Assembly (NCBI RefSeq): GCF_019393635.1
Contig: NC_057867.1
Coordinates: 1,010,527 to 1,074,526, forward strand
Reading direction: 5' to 3'
Origin: Dromiciops gliroides
Taxonomy: Eukaryota > Chordata > Mammalia > Microbiotheria > Microbiotheriidae
Length of the DNA stretch: 64,000 bases
The notes beneath the pieces were generated by a model. It made no database searches. It saw only the letters and a list, made by a program, of their open reading frames with translations, and was not told where the DNA came from. Shown piece by piece: positions 17,841-27,863 of the stretch. Position numbers and translations under genes: made by a program. Within the stretch, counting starts at the first letter, position 1; each line of letters opens with the position of its first letter.

Positions 17841-18081
17841 TTGTTGTTCTTGTTCAGTTGTGATCCCATTTGGGGTTTTCTTGGCAAGGATACTGGAGTG
17901 GTTTCCTGTTTCCTTCTCCAGCTCATTTGACAGATGAGGAAACTGAGGCAAATAGGGTGAGGTGACTTGCCCATAGTCACATAGCTAGTGAGTGTCTTAG
18001 GCCCAATTGGAACTCAGGAAAATGAGTCTTCCTGACTTGAGGCCCAGTGCTCTATCCACCACAGTGCCACCTTGCTGCCCC
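17841..18081 (-). mobile_element. long marsupial SINE (tRNA-derived, ~240 bp)
   Basis: On the minus strand it starts GGGGCAGCAAGGTGGC and runs through the CORE-like AAGTCACCTCACC segment. It ends with the GGAGAAGGAAACAGGAAACC and CCCCAAATGGGATCACAACTG modules typical of this longer SINE. It is nearly full length. Confidence 0.75.
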
Positions 18082-18384
18082 GATTAATTTTTGAGAAGTA
18101 AATAATCACACTGAAAATTTAACGATGGGGGACTCAGTCTAAGCTGGCTCCAGCACCCTCCTGGCCTTAACTCAGTCTCTTCATTGATGGACATGCATAT
18201 TTCTCATTTAAGGGCAAAATGACAGACTTCATGACAAGGAAATGGAGCCACTGGACTGCTGAAAGGCTCCAGGGCAGAAGGTTGGGAGAGAAGGGAGATG
18301 GGAGAAGGTAAAAAGGAGCAAAAGAGCCTTCAAGCACTTTGCTGTTTAGGGCCCCATATGCTGCTTTCTAGCAATAAGAATATA

Positions 18385-18745
18385 TAATATTATTGAATTT
18401 CATTTTCAAACGAACATTAGCCTCTCCCACTTTCCTTTCCCTACCCCTCACTGAGAACGCAGGAAAAACATACCCCTGTTACAAGTGTCTAGAGTCAAGC
18501 AAAACAACTTCTCCATTGCCAGTCCTACAAACAGTATGTCCTTCAGTTTGGGCAGCTGAGATCTGCCTTCTCATCCTCCTGCCTCAACTTCCCCACTAGA
18601 CCCACATTGGCCATGTCCAAAAAAGATCTGTCTCATTCTGCATTCAGAATCCTTCCCCTCTCCAGCAGGAAATGAGGATCAGGTGTCATCCTGAGTCCTC
18701 TAGAATCCTGACTGGTCATTATGCTGAGAAGAGTGCAGATATTCC
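18385..18745 (-). mobile_element. diverged L1 3'-UTR-like fragment (antisense)
   Basis: It resembles 21380-21600: a CCCCTCACTGAGAACGCAGG segment, ACATTGGCCATGTCCAAAAA and GTCTCATTCTGCATTCAGAA. The low similarity between the two suggests an old copy. Confidence 0.4.
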
Positions 18746-19012
18746 ATCACAATTTGAAGTGTATAGGTGTTCAGGAGGACAAGACCCTCTGGTGGGAAGG
18801 CTACTGAGCCCTTTTCTGAGCTGCTCATCCATCTTTGGTGTCTCACCTGTAGCTCCAAGGCGGCCCTGGAGCATGCACAGTGGCCACATCCTGGTAAACT
18901 TTTGCTAGATGGCTAAACCAGGTTGAGTGAGGATAACTGATGGGCCTTGAACCCATTGGTAAGAGGATGTCTACCCCTAAGCATGAGAAGACATCCCCAG
19001 TGGAATAGGCGG

Positions 19013-19190
19013 ATGTGAATAATTTGTTCCAACAGGCCTTGAAGGCAGCTGAGGCAGGTGCTGCGGGGCACTTAGAACTTGTTTAGACATAGAAGACGAC
19101 AAGGTCACCCACTGCATCCTGGGCCAGTTGTCCTGACTTTTGTCACTGGACTCTGATGACTCTGGAAGAAAGAATGAAGCCAACAAAATT
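19013..19190 (+). mobile_element. RTE-mobilised marsupial SINE (RTESINE-type)
   Basis: It carries the RTESINE modules GAAGGCAGCTGAGGCAGG, CAAGGTCACCCACTGCATCC and CACTGGACTCTGATGACTCT. The element at 55108-55250 is a related copy in the opposite orientation. The copy is diverged, with no clear target-site repeats. Confidence 0.6.
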
Positions 19191-19516
19191 GATGTGCCAG
19201 TCAATAGCCATCACCCATACCATTTTACCATTTTATCTACCAGAAAGTCCTGTGACAGGCAAGTGACAATCCTGAAGACAGATGGCCCAGGCCATAGGGT
19301 CATCTCAGTGAACTGAAGCAGCAATGAGATTTGACAGCCCCTTGGCTATCTGAACAGCCATTTTGAAGGACCTCACTGCTCACCTCCTGGCGTGAGGAAG
19401 GGGCTAGAAAAGGGGCCCTAAAAATTGTTTGCTTTGTGTAACCTTTCCCAGTCACCAGTGGTGTGAAGGAAGGCTGTGTGGCTGCTCCCATGCTTTTTGA
19501 AGAGTTTTGATCTCAT

Positions 19517-19663
19517 GCCCCCCCCCCCGCCTTTTTTGTGAGGCAATTGGGGTTAAGTGACTTAACACAGCTAGTAAGTGTCAAGTTTCTGAGACCAGAT
19601 TTGAACTCAGGTCCTCCTGACTCCAGGGCCAGTGCTCTATCCACTGTGCCACCTAGCTGCCCC
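19517..19663 (-). mobile_element. short marsupial SINE
   Basis: About 135 bp plus an A-rich tail; the minus-strand head is GGGGCAGCTAGGTGGCACAG. CTCCCATGCTTTTT occurs on both sides (about 19486 and 19666), consistent with a target-site duplication. Confidence 0.85.
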
Positions 19664-19764
19664 ACTCCCATGCTTTTTAGTATGATGTTTTCAGCAATCT
19701 TGTCAGATGCCTTCAGTGAAGACAAAATACAGCATCAAGGTCAGCTACTGCACTGATACTAAAT

Positions 19765-19896
19765 TATTCTTATTTTATTTTATTTTTTTATTTTTGGGTG
19801 GGGCAATCAGGGTTAAGTGACTTGTCCAGGGTCACACAGCTAGTAAGTGTCAAGTGTCTGAGTTCAGATTTATCCACTTTGCCACCTAGCTGCCCC
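19765..19896 (-). mobile_element. short marsupial SINE, internally deleted
   Basis: Same family as its neighbour at 19517, but missing part of the middle between TGTCTGAG and ATCCACTTTG. ACTAAATTATT flanks both sides (about 19758 and 19901) as a target-site duplication. Confidence 0.85.
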
Positions 19897-19912
19897 AAAA
19901 CTAAATTATTTA

Positions 19913-20953
19913 ACTTGAAAAGGCTATAAGCCAACACTAAAGTGGAAGGAGAATTGGTGTGTGACTTTTTGTTCACAGATAATTCTGCACTCACTGCAGT
20001 CTCTGAGGCTGAGTATGAACCAATTCTTAGCTGCTTGTGCTAATTTTGGCCTAACAACAGCAAGAGAACAGAGGTTCTTCAACAGCCAGTACCAAATCAT
20101 CCATATGTAGAATCATCAGTTACAGCAAATGGAGAAATTTTGAATGCCAAGTTCATTTATCTTGGCAGTATACTTTGCAAGGGTGTACACATAGATGATG
20201 AGGTTGACAGACACATATCCAGAGCCAGCTCAGCATTTGGGAGGCTCTGAAAGAAATCGTGGGAGAGAAGAGGTATTAGGCTGCCTATCAAACTGAAGGT
20301 CCACAGAGCCCTTGTGCTGACCTCATCATTGTATGCCTCTGAAACCTGGACAGTCTACCAGTGCCATGCTAGGAAACTGAATTGCTTCCATGTGAATTGT
20401 CTTAGGAAGATTCTGAAGATCCCCTGATGAGATAAGAGACTGGACACTGAGGTCCTTTCTTGTGCTGAACTGCCAAGCATTCAGACCCTCTGCAGACAGC
20501 ACAACTCCAATGGACTGGCCACGTTGTTCAAAGGCCAAATGTACGTTTGCTTAAAAGACTCTTTTACAGAGAACTCACACAAGGCAGGTACTCACATGGA
20601 GGTTAGAAGAAACAATACAAAGACACTCTCAAGGTTTGTCTGAAGAACTTTGGAACTGATCACATGACACGGGAGACACTGGCATAGGACCGTCCAGCAT
20701 GGCATGCCCTCACCAGAGAAGATGCTGTGCTCTATGAGCAAAGCACAATTGCAGCAGCCCAAGAGAAATGTGAGACGCTCAAATTTAGAGACAACTCCAT
20801 TTCAAATGTTCATGTGATTTATTTGTGCTTGACCTGTGGTAGAGCATTCCAAGCTTTCACTGGTCCGATTAGTCACAGTCAGATGTACCTTGACTCGTGA
20901 CATAGTGATGTCATTTTTGTCCTCTTCAGTTACGAAGGACAATAACCAACCAT
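19913..20953 (+). mobile_element. RTE-clade LINE, 3' part of reverse-transcriptase ORF
   Basis: Translated in pieces it gives a degenerate YADD-like motif (FTDNSALTAVSEAE), then YLGSILCKG, KLKVHRALVLTSLLYASETW and LNCFHVNCLRKILKIP, and further on the TWETLA-like C-terminal segment. These are standard blocks of RTE-type non-LTR reverse transcriptases. The frame is interrupted, so the copy is dead. The 3' tail ends TCAGTTACGAAGGACAATAACC. That tail matches the end of the RTESINE at 55108-55250, consistent with shared retrotransposition machinery. Confidence 0.75.
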
Positions 20954-21612
20954 AATTCATCTATTCCCAATTTATGGACACCCTCAAAGACTGGTGTTCT
21001 TCGCCACCTCAAAATGAGCTAGAAATATTTGTGTACATCCTCAGAGTGTGTTTTGCTCAGAATGAATCATTCTTTTTAATCTACCCTTCTTCTAATTCCT
21101 GTTCTCCTCTTTCCCTCCTATTTCCCTGTTGAGTGAAATGTATTTCTATACTCAATTCGGTGTGTGTATATTTTCCCCTCTATTGAACAGTTCGGATGAG
21201 AGTGAGATTCAAGTGTCAGCTGCTTCTCTCCACCCTCTACTTGTTTGTATAGATGTCTACTTGTGCACCCTGATTATGGGGGATACTTTTTCCTAACCTT
21301 CCTTCCTCAAGTTTATTCCTCTTCCTCTCCCTTTCATTGTTTTCTTAAGATCAGGGTCTAATATTTGATTATATTTTATTTTCAATTCCAGAGTCTTTCC
21401 CTCCCATCACTCCCCCCCACACACATTGAGAAGGCAAGAAACAGAAAATCCATCACAAATATGAAGTCAGGTAAAACAAATATCCACATTAGCCATGTTA
21501 GGAAAAAAAAATAGGTTTCACTCTGTTCTCTGAGTCCATCACTCTCTGTCAGGAGGTGCGTAGTATGTTTCATCATGAGTCCTTTGGAATTGTGGCTGAT
21601 CACTGATCAAGA

Positions 21613-21739
21613 CTTTTTTTGGGGGGGGGGCGGGTCAATGAGGGTTAAGTGACTTGCCCAAGGTCACACAGCTAGTAAGTGTCGAGTGCCTGAGGCCGGA
21701 ATTAAACTCAGGTCCTCCTGAATCCAGGGCCAGTGCTTT
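21613..21739 (-). mobile_element. 5'-truncated short SINE inside L1
   Basis: It lacks the usual GGGGCAGCTAGG head. A perfect 14-bp target-site duplication, TGATCAAGACTTTT, lies at 21604-21617 and 21740-21753. Confidence 0.85.
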
Positions 21740-22620
21740 TGATCAAGACTTTTAAAGTTGATTATCTTTACAATATTGTTGGCTTCCTATAAATGGTTGT
21801 CCTGGTTCTGTTCACTTCACTATGTATTAGTTCAGACATATCTTTCCAGGTTTTTTTGAAACCATCCCCTTCATCATTTCTCCTAGCACAGTAGTATTCT
21901 ATCACATTAATATACCATAACAACTTGCTCAGCTATTCCTCAATCATCAAGACTCTCAGGCCATGCTTAATTGTACTCCCTCTATAAGCCTTAATGATGG
22001 TAGGGTTGAGTGGGGGAACCCTCTCCCCATAAGTGAATGTAAGCAATTTATCTTTGTTTAGTCTTTTATCACTGTTTGTTCACGTTGATCTTTTTATGTT
22101 TTTCTTCACTCCTGTGTTTGAACTTCAGAGTTTCTCCATAGCTCCGGTCTTCTCATCAGGAATGCTTGGAAGTCCTCTATTTCACCAAAGGTCTATTCCC
22201 CCACCCTTGTAGCATTACACTCAGTTTTGCTGGGTAAGTTATTCTTGGCTGTGTGATCCTAACTCCTCCTCAGTACATGAATTGTTTCTTTCTGGATGCT
22301 TATAGTATTTTTTTTTAACCTGGAAGGTCTGGATTTTTGGCTTTGATGTTCTTGGGAGTTTTCATTTGGGGGTTTCTTTTAGGAGCTGACTGGTGGGCTC
22401 TTTTCTATTTCCACTTTCCCCCCTGGTTCTAAGAGACCTTGGCAATTTTCTTTTATTATTCCTTGAAATAGGATTCCTATACTCTCTTTGTAGTCATGGC
22501 ATTCAGATAGTCCAATGATTCTCAATTTTTTTCTACTCAGTTTGCTAGGTTCATTGTTTTTGCTATGAGATATCTGACGTTTTCTTTTTTTTCCCAGCCT
22601 TTTGTATTTGTATTTGTTTT

Positions 22621-22777
22621 TGTTTGTTTTTTTGTTTTTTTGGTGAGGCAATGGGGGTTAAGTGACTTGCCCAGGGTCACACAGCTAGTAAGTGTTAAGT
22701 GTCTGAGGCTGGATTTGAACTCAGGTACTCCTGAATCCAGGGCCAGTGCTTTATTCACTGCGACATCTAGCTGCCCC
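22621..22777 (-). mobile_element. short SINE inside L1 ORF1
   Basis: Complete short SINE with a T-rich (antisense poly-A) left end. TTGTATTTGTTTT is repeated on both sides. Confidence 0.85.
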
Positions 22778-23009
22778 TTGTATTTGTTTTAATAATTCTT
22801 GTTGCCTCGTGGAGTCATTGGCTTCTATTTGGTCTACTCTAATTTTCAGGGACCTTGTTCCTTGGGCAAGGTTTTATACCTCTTGTGCCAAGCTGTTAAT
22901 TATCTTTCTAGTTCTTTCATTTCTTCCAGGAATTCCAGGTGAGTTTGTGCCCAAGCTGTGTTTTCTCTGAGGCTTTGCTTAGAGATGCTTTAGAATCATT
23001 CTCTTCTCT

Positions 23010-23177
23010 CTTCTTTTTTTTCTTTCTTTCTTTTTTTCTTTTTGCGGGGCAGTGAAGGTTAAGTGACTTGCCCAGGGTCACACAGCTAGTAAGTGTCAAG
23101 TGTCTGAGGCCAGATTTGAACTCAGGTCCTCCTGAATCCAGGGCCAGTGTTTTATCCACTGTGCCACCTAGCTGCCC
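23010..23177 (-). mobile_element. short SINE inside L1 ORF1
   Basis: Complete short SINE. The flanking repeats AATCATTCTCTTCT and AGTCATTCTCTTCT differ at one position. Confidence 0.85.
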
Positions 23178-24419
23178 TGAGTCATTCTCTTCTTCTGCAT
23201 TTGTGTCTAGAGTGCCCCTGCCACCATAATAGCTTGTCATGGTGGGCTTCTTTTTGTGTTTGCTCATTCTTTCAACCTGCTACCTGACTTCGGACTTGAT
23301 GTCAAGGCAGGGCTCTGCCACACTTGTGGAGGGAAGGTCTGGGCTCATACTATTGCTGCTTTCTTGGAGTATTGAGTGTTGTGTAGCTCCAGGATCTCAG
23401 GGACAGCTCAGGCTAGGGAACTACAAGCTTTCTGTGCTCCCAAAAGGGGCTGATCCAGGGCAAAGTCAATTGCTGCCCCCCTGCCCTGAGCTCTGCAAGT
23501 TCCTGACCTGGGTTTGAGTCTAAGCAACAGTAAATGCTGCTGGCCTCAGCCCCCATCAGTCAGCTGGCAAGCTCTGCTGATTCAGAGTAGCAGAATTGCA
23601 AGCACCCCACTTTGATCTGGGGTTCCCATCCCAACTACTCCTCTGCAGGCTGGGCTAGATACTAGAAGTGAAACCTTACTCTGAGTTTGGGGTATGAGCC
23701 CCCCCACCATGAACTTCTTCTTTCCCCATTGAACAGCCCAAGGCCCCCCTGACCACTTCCCTGCATAAGTGCCCTTCTGAGTCTGATCCAGATCAGTGAC
23801 TCAGGTGTTAGTTTGCACCTCTAGGAGAGGTCTGGGACCTCCTCTTGCCCTGGTATGTGGCCACATACATCCCTGGGCACTGGAGTGCCCTGCCCTGTCC
23901 TCAGTCTGCACACCTCCTTGTCCATCTTTCTGACATGCTGAGGTAGGTTGGACAAAGGACTTGCTGTGATATTTTCTGGATTTCCCTGTCAAGGTTGTCT
24001 GGTGCATTTTCTCCCTCTGTCTGAAGGAGTTCACCACACTACTTCCTATTACTCTATCATCTTGGCTCCAACTTCCTTAACTCTTTTTTGTGCTGCCCAG
24101 AAGAGACTTCCCAGTTTTGTCAGAGAAGAAAAGCTTTGTGACTCTAAATGACTCTTTCTTTGGAAAGGAAAAAGGCCCACGAATTTCATTTGTGATGGCG
24201 TTGCACACAATCTCAGGGCATCCTCTTCCCTTTATGACCATTCCCAGTCAGGGCTGGCACTTTGATTGGTTGGCAGGACATCATAGATAAGAAGTATTTG
24301 GGCCTCACAGATGCAGTAGCTGGAAATACATATTTTAGACTATGTTCCTCATCTAGCACTGCCCCCTACACGACATATAGGAGGCATTTAATAAGTAGCC
24401 CCTGTTTCAGTTGAAGAGG

Positions 24420-25335
24420 TAGCCCTTCTCCTTACTAAAGCAAACAAGTAATCCCCTTCCATCCTGTCTTCCCAGGAAATTTTCCTAGCAACCCCACTCT
24501 CTTACTAATCTTCGATCTCTCCCAGTCTGTTGTCTCCTTCCCTGATGCCTGCAAACACACTTGTGTCTTCCCCATTCTCCAAAAAAAAAAAAAAATGGCT
24601 CCCAATCTATCCATCTCCATTTGGTAGCATCTTGTATTTCTCCTTCCTTTCATGGCCAAACACCTTGAGAATGCTGCCCATAACAGGTGCCTGTCTTCCT
24701 CTCCTCTCACCCTCTTCATCACTGCAGTCTGGCTTCCACCCTCATCATTCAGCTGAAACTGATCTCTCCAAAGTCATTAATGATTTCTTCATGGTCAGAT
24801 TTGGCATGGCCTTTTCTCAATCTTCAGCTTTATTTATATCCTCCTGGATACTCTGTCCTCTCTAAATTTTCATGACAGTGCTTTCTCCTGTTCTTCCCCT
24901 ACTTGTCTCACCACTCCTCAGTCTCTTTTGTTGGCTTTTCAGTCTCATCAAGCTCATTAGTGTCCCAAGGCTCTGTCCTAGACCCTCTTCTCCCTCTATA
25001 CTATCTCACTTGGTGTTCTTATCAGCTCTATGGATTCAATTATTTCTCTGTTCTGATGAATTTCAGGTTTACTTATCCAGCCCTAGCCTCTCTCTCCAGA
25101 CTTCCAATTGTGTTTTGGACAACTCAAACTGGATGTCCCAGAGACATCTTGGAACTCAACATGTTCCAAATGGAATTCATTCTCTTTCCCCTGAAGCCCT
25201 CCCTTCTTTTTGACATCCCTATTACTGTGGAGGGTACCACCATCCCTTCAGGTATCCTGGCTTGCAACTTAGATGTCATCTTCAGCTCCTCATTTTTGAC
25301 AGTTTTGTACCTTTATCATCCACATGCATATTGAA
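24420..25335 (+). mobile_element. LINE-2 (L2) ORF2 3' fragment
   Basis: The + strand reads the C-terminal half of an L2 reverse transcriptase: VSQGSVLDPLL, then GTTIPSGILACNLDVIFSSS. The DNA blocks AAGGCTCTGTCCTAGACCCT and GGTACCACCATCCCTTCAGG are L2 hallmarks. The frame is broken in several places; it is an ancient copy. Confidence 0.75.
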
Positions 25336-25675
25336 GAAAGGATTTGGGAGATTCTTGTGGAATCCCCACAATCCCCTTTTTCATGTGGTGGAAAGGAAAA
25401 AATTGTTCCTGGCACCTGTTCCATGGGCCTGGAAGTGACTGGACTAGGCTTTAACTCCTAAAGAGACATCGGTCCCTGGAGGTACAGCTCCCCATTTTTT
25501 CCTGAGATCCAATAGGACCAGCACTGGGAATGCATTGTCTTCCTTTGTTATCACTAATATAGCTTGGTTTTGAAATTTGGCCAATAAAAAGTCAGGATCA
25601 TTGATTCCTGGCAATGGTTATTCTACAGAGCAGAAGTGTCAAAAAAGTTCAGCCAGAACCCAATTAAAATATAAT
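25336..25675. other. intergenic DNA, nothing recognised
   Basis: I see no gene and no clear repeat in this stretch. Confidence 0.4.
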
Positions 25676-25676
25676 T

Positions 25677-25825
25677 GGGGGGGGGGGAAGCTAGATGGCA
25701 CAGTGGATAAAGCACCGGCCCTGGATTCAGGAGGACCTGAGTTCAAATCCGGCCTCAGACACTTGACACTTACTGGCTGTGTGACCCTGGGCAAGTCACT
25801 TAACCTCAATTGCCTCACCAAAAAT
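25677..25825 (+). mobile_element. short marsupial SINE
   Basis: Sense copy: GGAAGCTAGATGGCACAGTG through GGGCAAGTCACTTAACCTC and TTGCCTCACCAAAAA. Confidence 0.85.
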
Positions 25826-26261
25826 TCACAATTAGACCAAGAACATAGCTAATGCTAATATTTGGTTTTCTAAGTCAATATGCAACACCCCCCCCCCAAT
25901 TTGAGTTTGACATTGACACCACTGCTGAGGATTTTCCCAACTAAAATAATTTACTTCTAATGTAGTTCCTGGGAAGCTATATCCTATATATCCCATGGAT
26001 ATGACAGAAACTTCTTGACCCACATGAAATGTCTGTAACCTCTAACCCTAATTGCCAGGTACAGGAAACTAGGGAGAAATCTAGGTGTTTATTTCCAGCC
26101 GATTAGAGCAGCGATCAGGGTTCTTCACACCTGAGGGCACCTGGTAATTCATGTGGTCCATCTGGGCCAGAGCCTTTACTCTGCCTCTTCCCACTTTAGC
26201 CAAATAGAGAGGTGGCTCGGAGAGATGTCCAGAAATTATTGTAATTATGAAAGGAAAAAGT

Positions 26262-26408
26262 CTTCAGGGAAATAAGGAAATGCCCCCTGCGAATCCTCCC
26301 TTTGTTGAGAAGGAAAGTGAGGCAGACAAGCTAGTTAAGTGAATGTGGTGGGATTTGAACTCCGGTCTCCCCAACTGCCTCAGGGCCAGCGCTCTCTCCA
26401 CAGCACAG
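26262..26408 (-). mobile_element. degenerate CORE-SINE
   Basis: Decayed antisense SINE with AAAGTGAGGCAGACAAGCTA, GGGATTTGAACTCCGG and CAGGGCCAGCGCTCTCTCCA. No target repeats seen. Confidence 0.55.
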
Positions 26409-26454
26409 TGAGAGGAGAAGAGTGAGTAATCAGGAAGAGATACCCATTCTCCAG

Positions 26455-27250
26455 GAACGGGACCGCCGCCTCCAGCGCAGCTCCCGCCTTCTGCGGGCTT
26501 GTCACGGGAAGGGCGGGGCTTCGCGGGCCACGTGACAGGGCGCTAGCTTCCCGCTCTGCCAGGGCGGGGGCAGGGTTTCGCGGACCACGTGACGGGGCTC
26601 TGGGCTCTCGGGGCCGGCCGCCTCCGGCCCGGCTCCCGCCTTCTCCCGCCCTGTCACGGCGGGGAGGGGTTTAGGCCACGTGACGGGCCACCGCGCTCCC
26701 GGACTCGGCCGTCTCCGGCCCAGCTCCCTCCTCCCGCCTCGTCATGAGCTGGCCCAGGCCTCGCGGACCACGTGACGGGCCACTGAGCCCGCCCCTCGCC
26801 AGACTCTGGCCCGGTTTCGCGCACACCCCACCCCCCTCGTACCGTGTCACCTGACCGAGCTGCCCAGGCTCGCCATCCCGAAAGGCGCGAGTGCGCCTGC
26901 GCTGAGCCGTTGCTAAGGAAGCTGCGTGTGGGACATCTGGCTGCTGGGAGGAGGTTGGAGGCGGCTCTGGCCGGGCCGGGCCGGGCCGGGGCCGGGGCCG
27001 GGCCGGACCGGCCGGGGACTAGGCGGAGAGCTGCGGGGGCGGAGGTGGGCGGGCCTTCTTCACCTTGGGGTGCACATCTGGGGCTGTCGGGGAACCTAGC
27101 AGAGTCTCCTGCTGGCCCAGGCTCGCGCACAGTAGCGGGGGCCCTCTGGAGGCAGTGATCCCGAGCAGAGGCCGCCCCGGGCCCCGCACGATCCCGAGAG
27201 AGAAGGGAGCCCCCAGCCCACGGGGCTCAGGCACACCGGGCCGGCCTTCC
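26455..27250 (+). promoter_or_regulatory. CDK20: CDK20 CpG-island promoter with four CACGTGAC E-boxes in tandem repeats
   Basis: An imperfect tandem repeat carries CACGTGAC at 26529-26536, 26586-26593, 26677-26684 and 26769-26776, the last two spaced 92 bases. Each box sits in a similar context (TTCGCGGACCACGTGACGGG), with CTCCGGCCCGGCTCCCGCC and CTGTCACGG blocks between. CACGTGAC is the core bound by USF and MiT/TFE factors. An NRF1-like site GTGCGCCTGCGC lies at 26891-26902. GGGCC repeats follow at 26970-27010. The 5' UTR exon or exons lie somewhere in 26900-27863. Confidence 0.65.
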
Positions 27251-27863
27251 TGAAGGAGCTGAACCTGGAGTGGGCTCTTGGGGCTGGGGGCTCCAGTGCG
27301 CCTCCAAAGCCGCGGGAGAAGAAAGCATGTGGCAGCCCCAGATTGGAGCCTGGAATGGTGCTTGCCAAGGCCAAGAGGGCTTCCTGGAGGAGGTGGCATA
27401 AGCTCTTCTCGTTGAGGAGAAGCCCCCGAGGGGTGCGTGTGCCATCTGTCAGGCTTCCTGGAGGAGGGGGCTTGGGTCCCTGAGGACTCCCTGGAAAAGG
27501 CTACCCAAGCTCAAAGTGAGGTGACCTGTGAGCCTGGGGGGTGGGGGGGTGGGAAAAAGCATTTAGGAAATACAGGGAGCTAAGTACTTTGCAAGCACCA
27601 AGGGTCCCTTGGAGGCAGCATGTTTGGAATTTGGATCTCCAGCTAAGGAGACAAGGAATAGGGAGCCACGTGGCCAGTGTGCCCTCCAAGCTTCCAGCTG
27701 GGGAGAGGAGGGGCTCCCGGGGGCTTTGGCCCAAAAGGGAAGGAATGCATTCAGTGTTAGGGAGGGGGAGCAAGGACTTCAGGAGGGAGGCACACTGAGA
27801 GCACCATCCACTCAGGAAGCCTGGGGAGTCACCGACCCACTCCCTTCCTCCACAAGCTGGACC
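27251..27863 (+). other. CDK20: CDK20 upstream/5' UTR region
   Basis: No independent gene recognised. Long open frames here lack any family signature. The Met-encoding ATG at 27864 was chosen because [16 protein letters not shown] matches the known CDK20 N-terminus. Confidence 0.5.

Larger units (their letters stand above)
20954..24080 (-). mobile_element. marsupial L1, minus strand, 5' UTR and ORF1 with ORF2 missing
   Basis: The 5' end lies at about 24080, where the minus strand begins GGAAGTTGGAGCCAAGATGA, the usual start of an L1 5' UTR. ORF1 begins at 23267 (MSKHKKKPT) and includes an RRM-like block reading LRIIGLSECHDYKESIG near 22600-22480. Sequence resembling the L1 3' region fills about 20954-21980. 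The roughly 3.8 kb ORF2 that should lie between is absent, so this is either an internally deleted copy or two abutting fragments. Three SINEs have inserted into it (21613, 22621, 23010). Confidence 0.65.
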
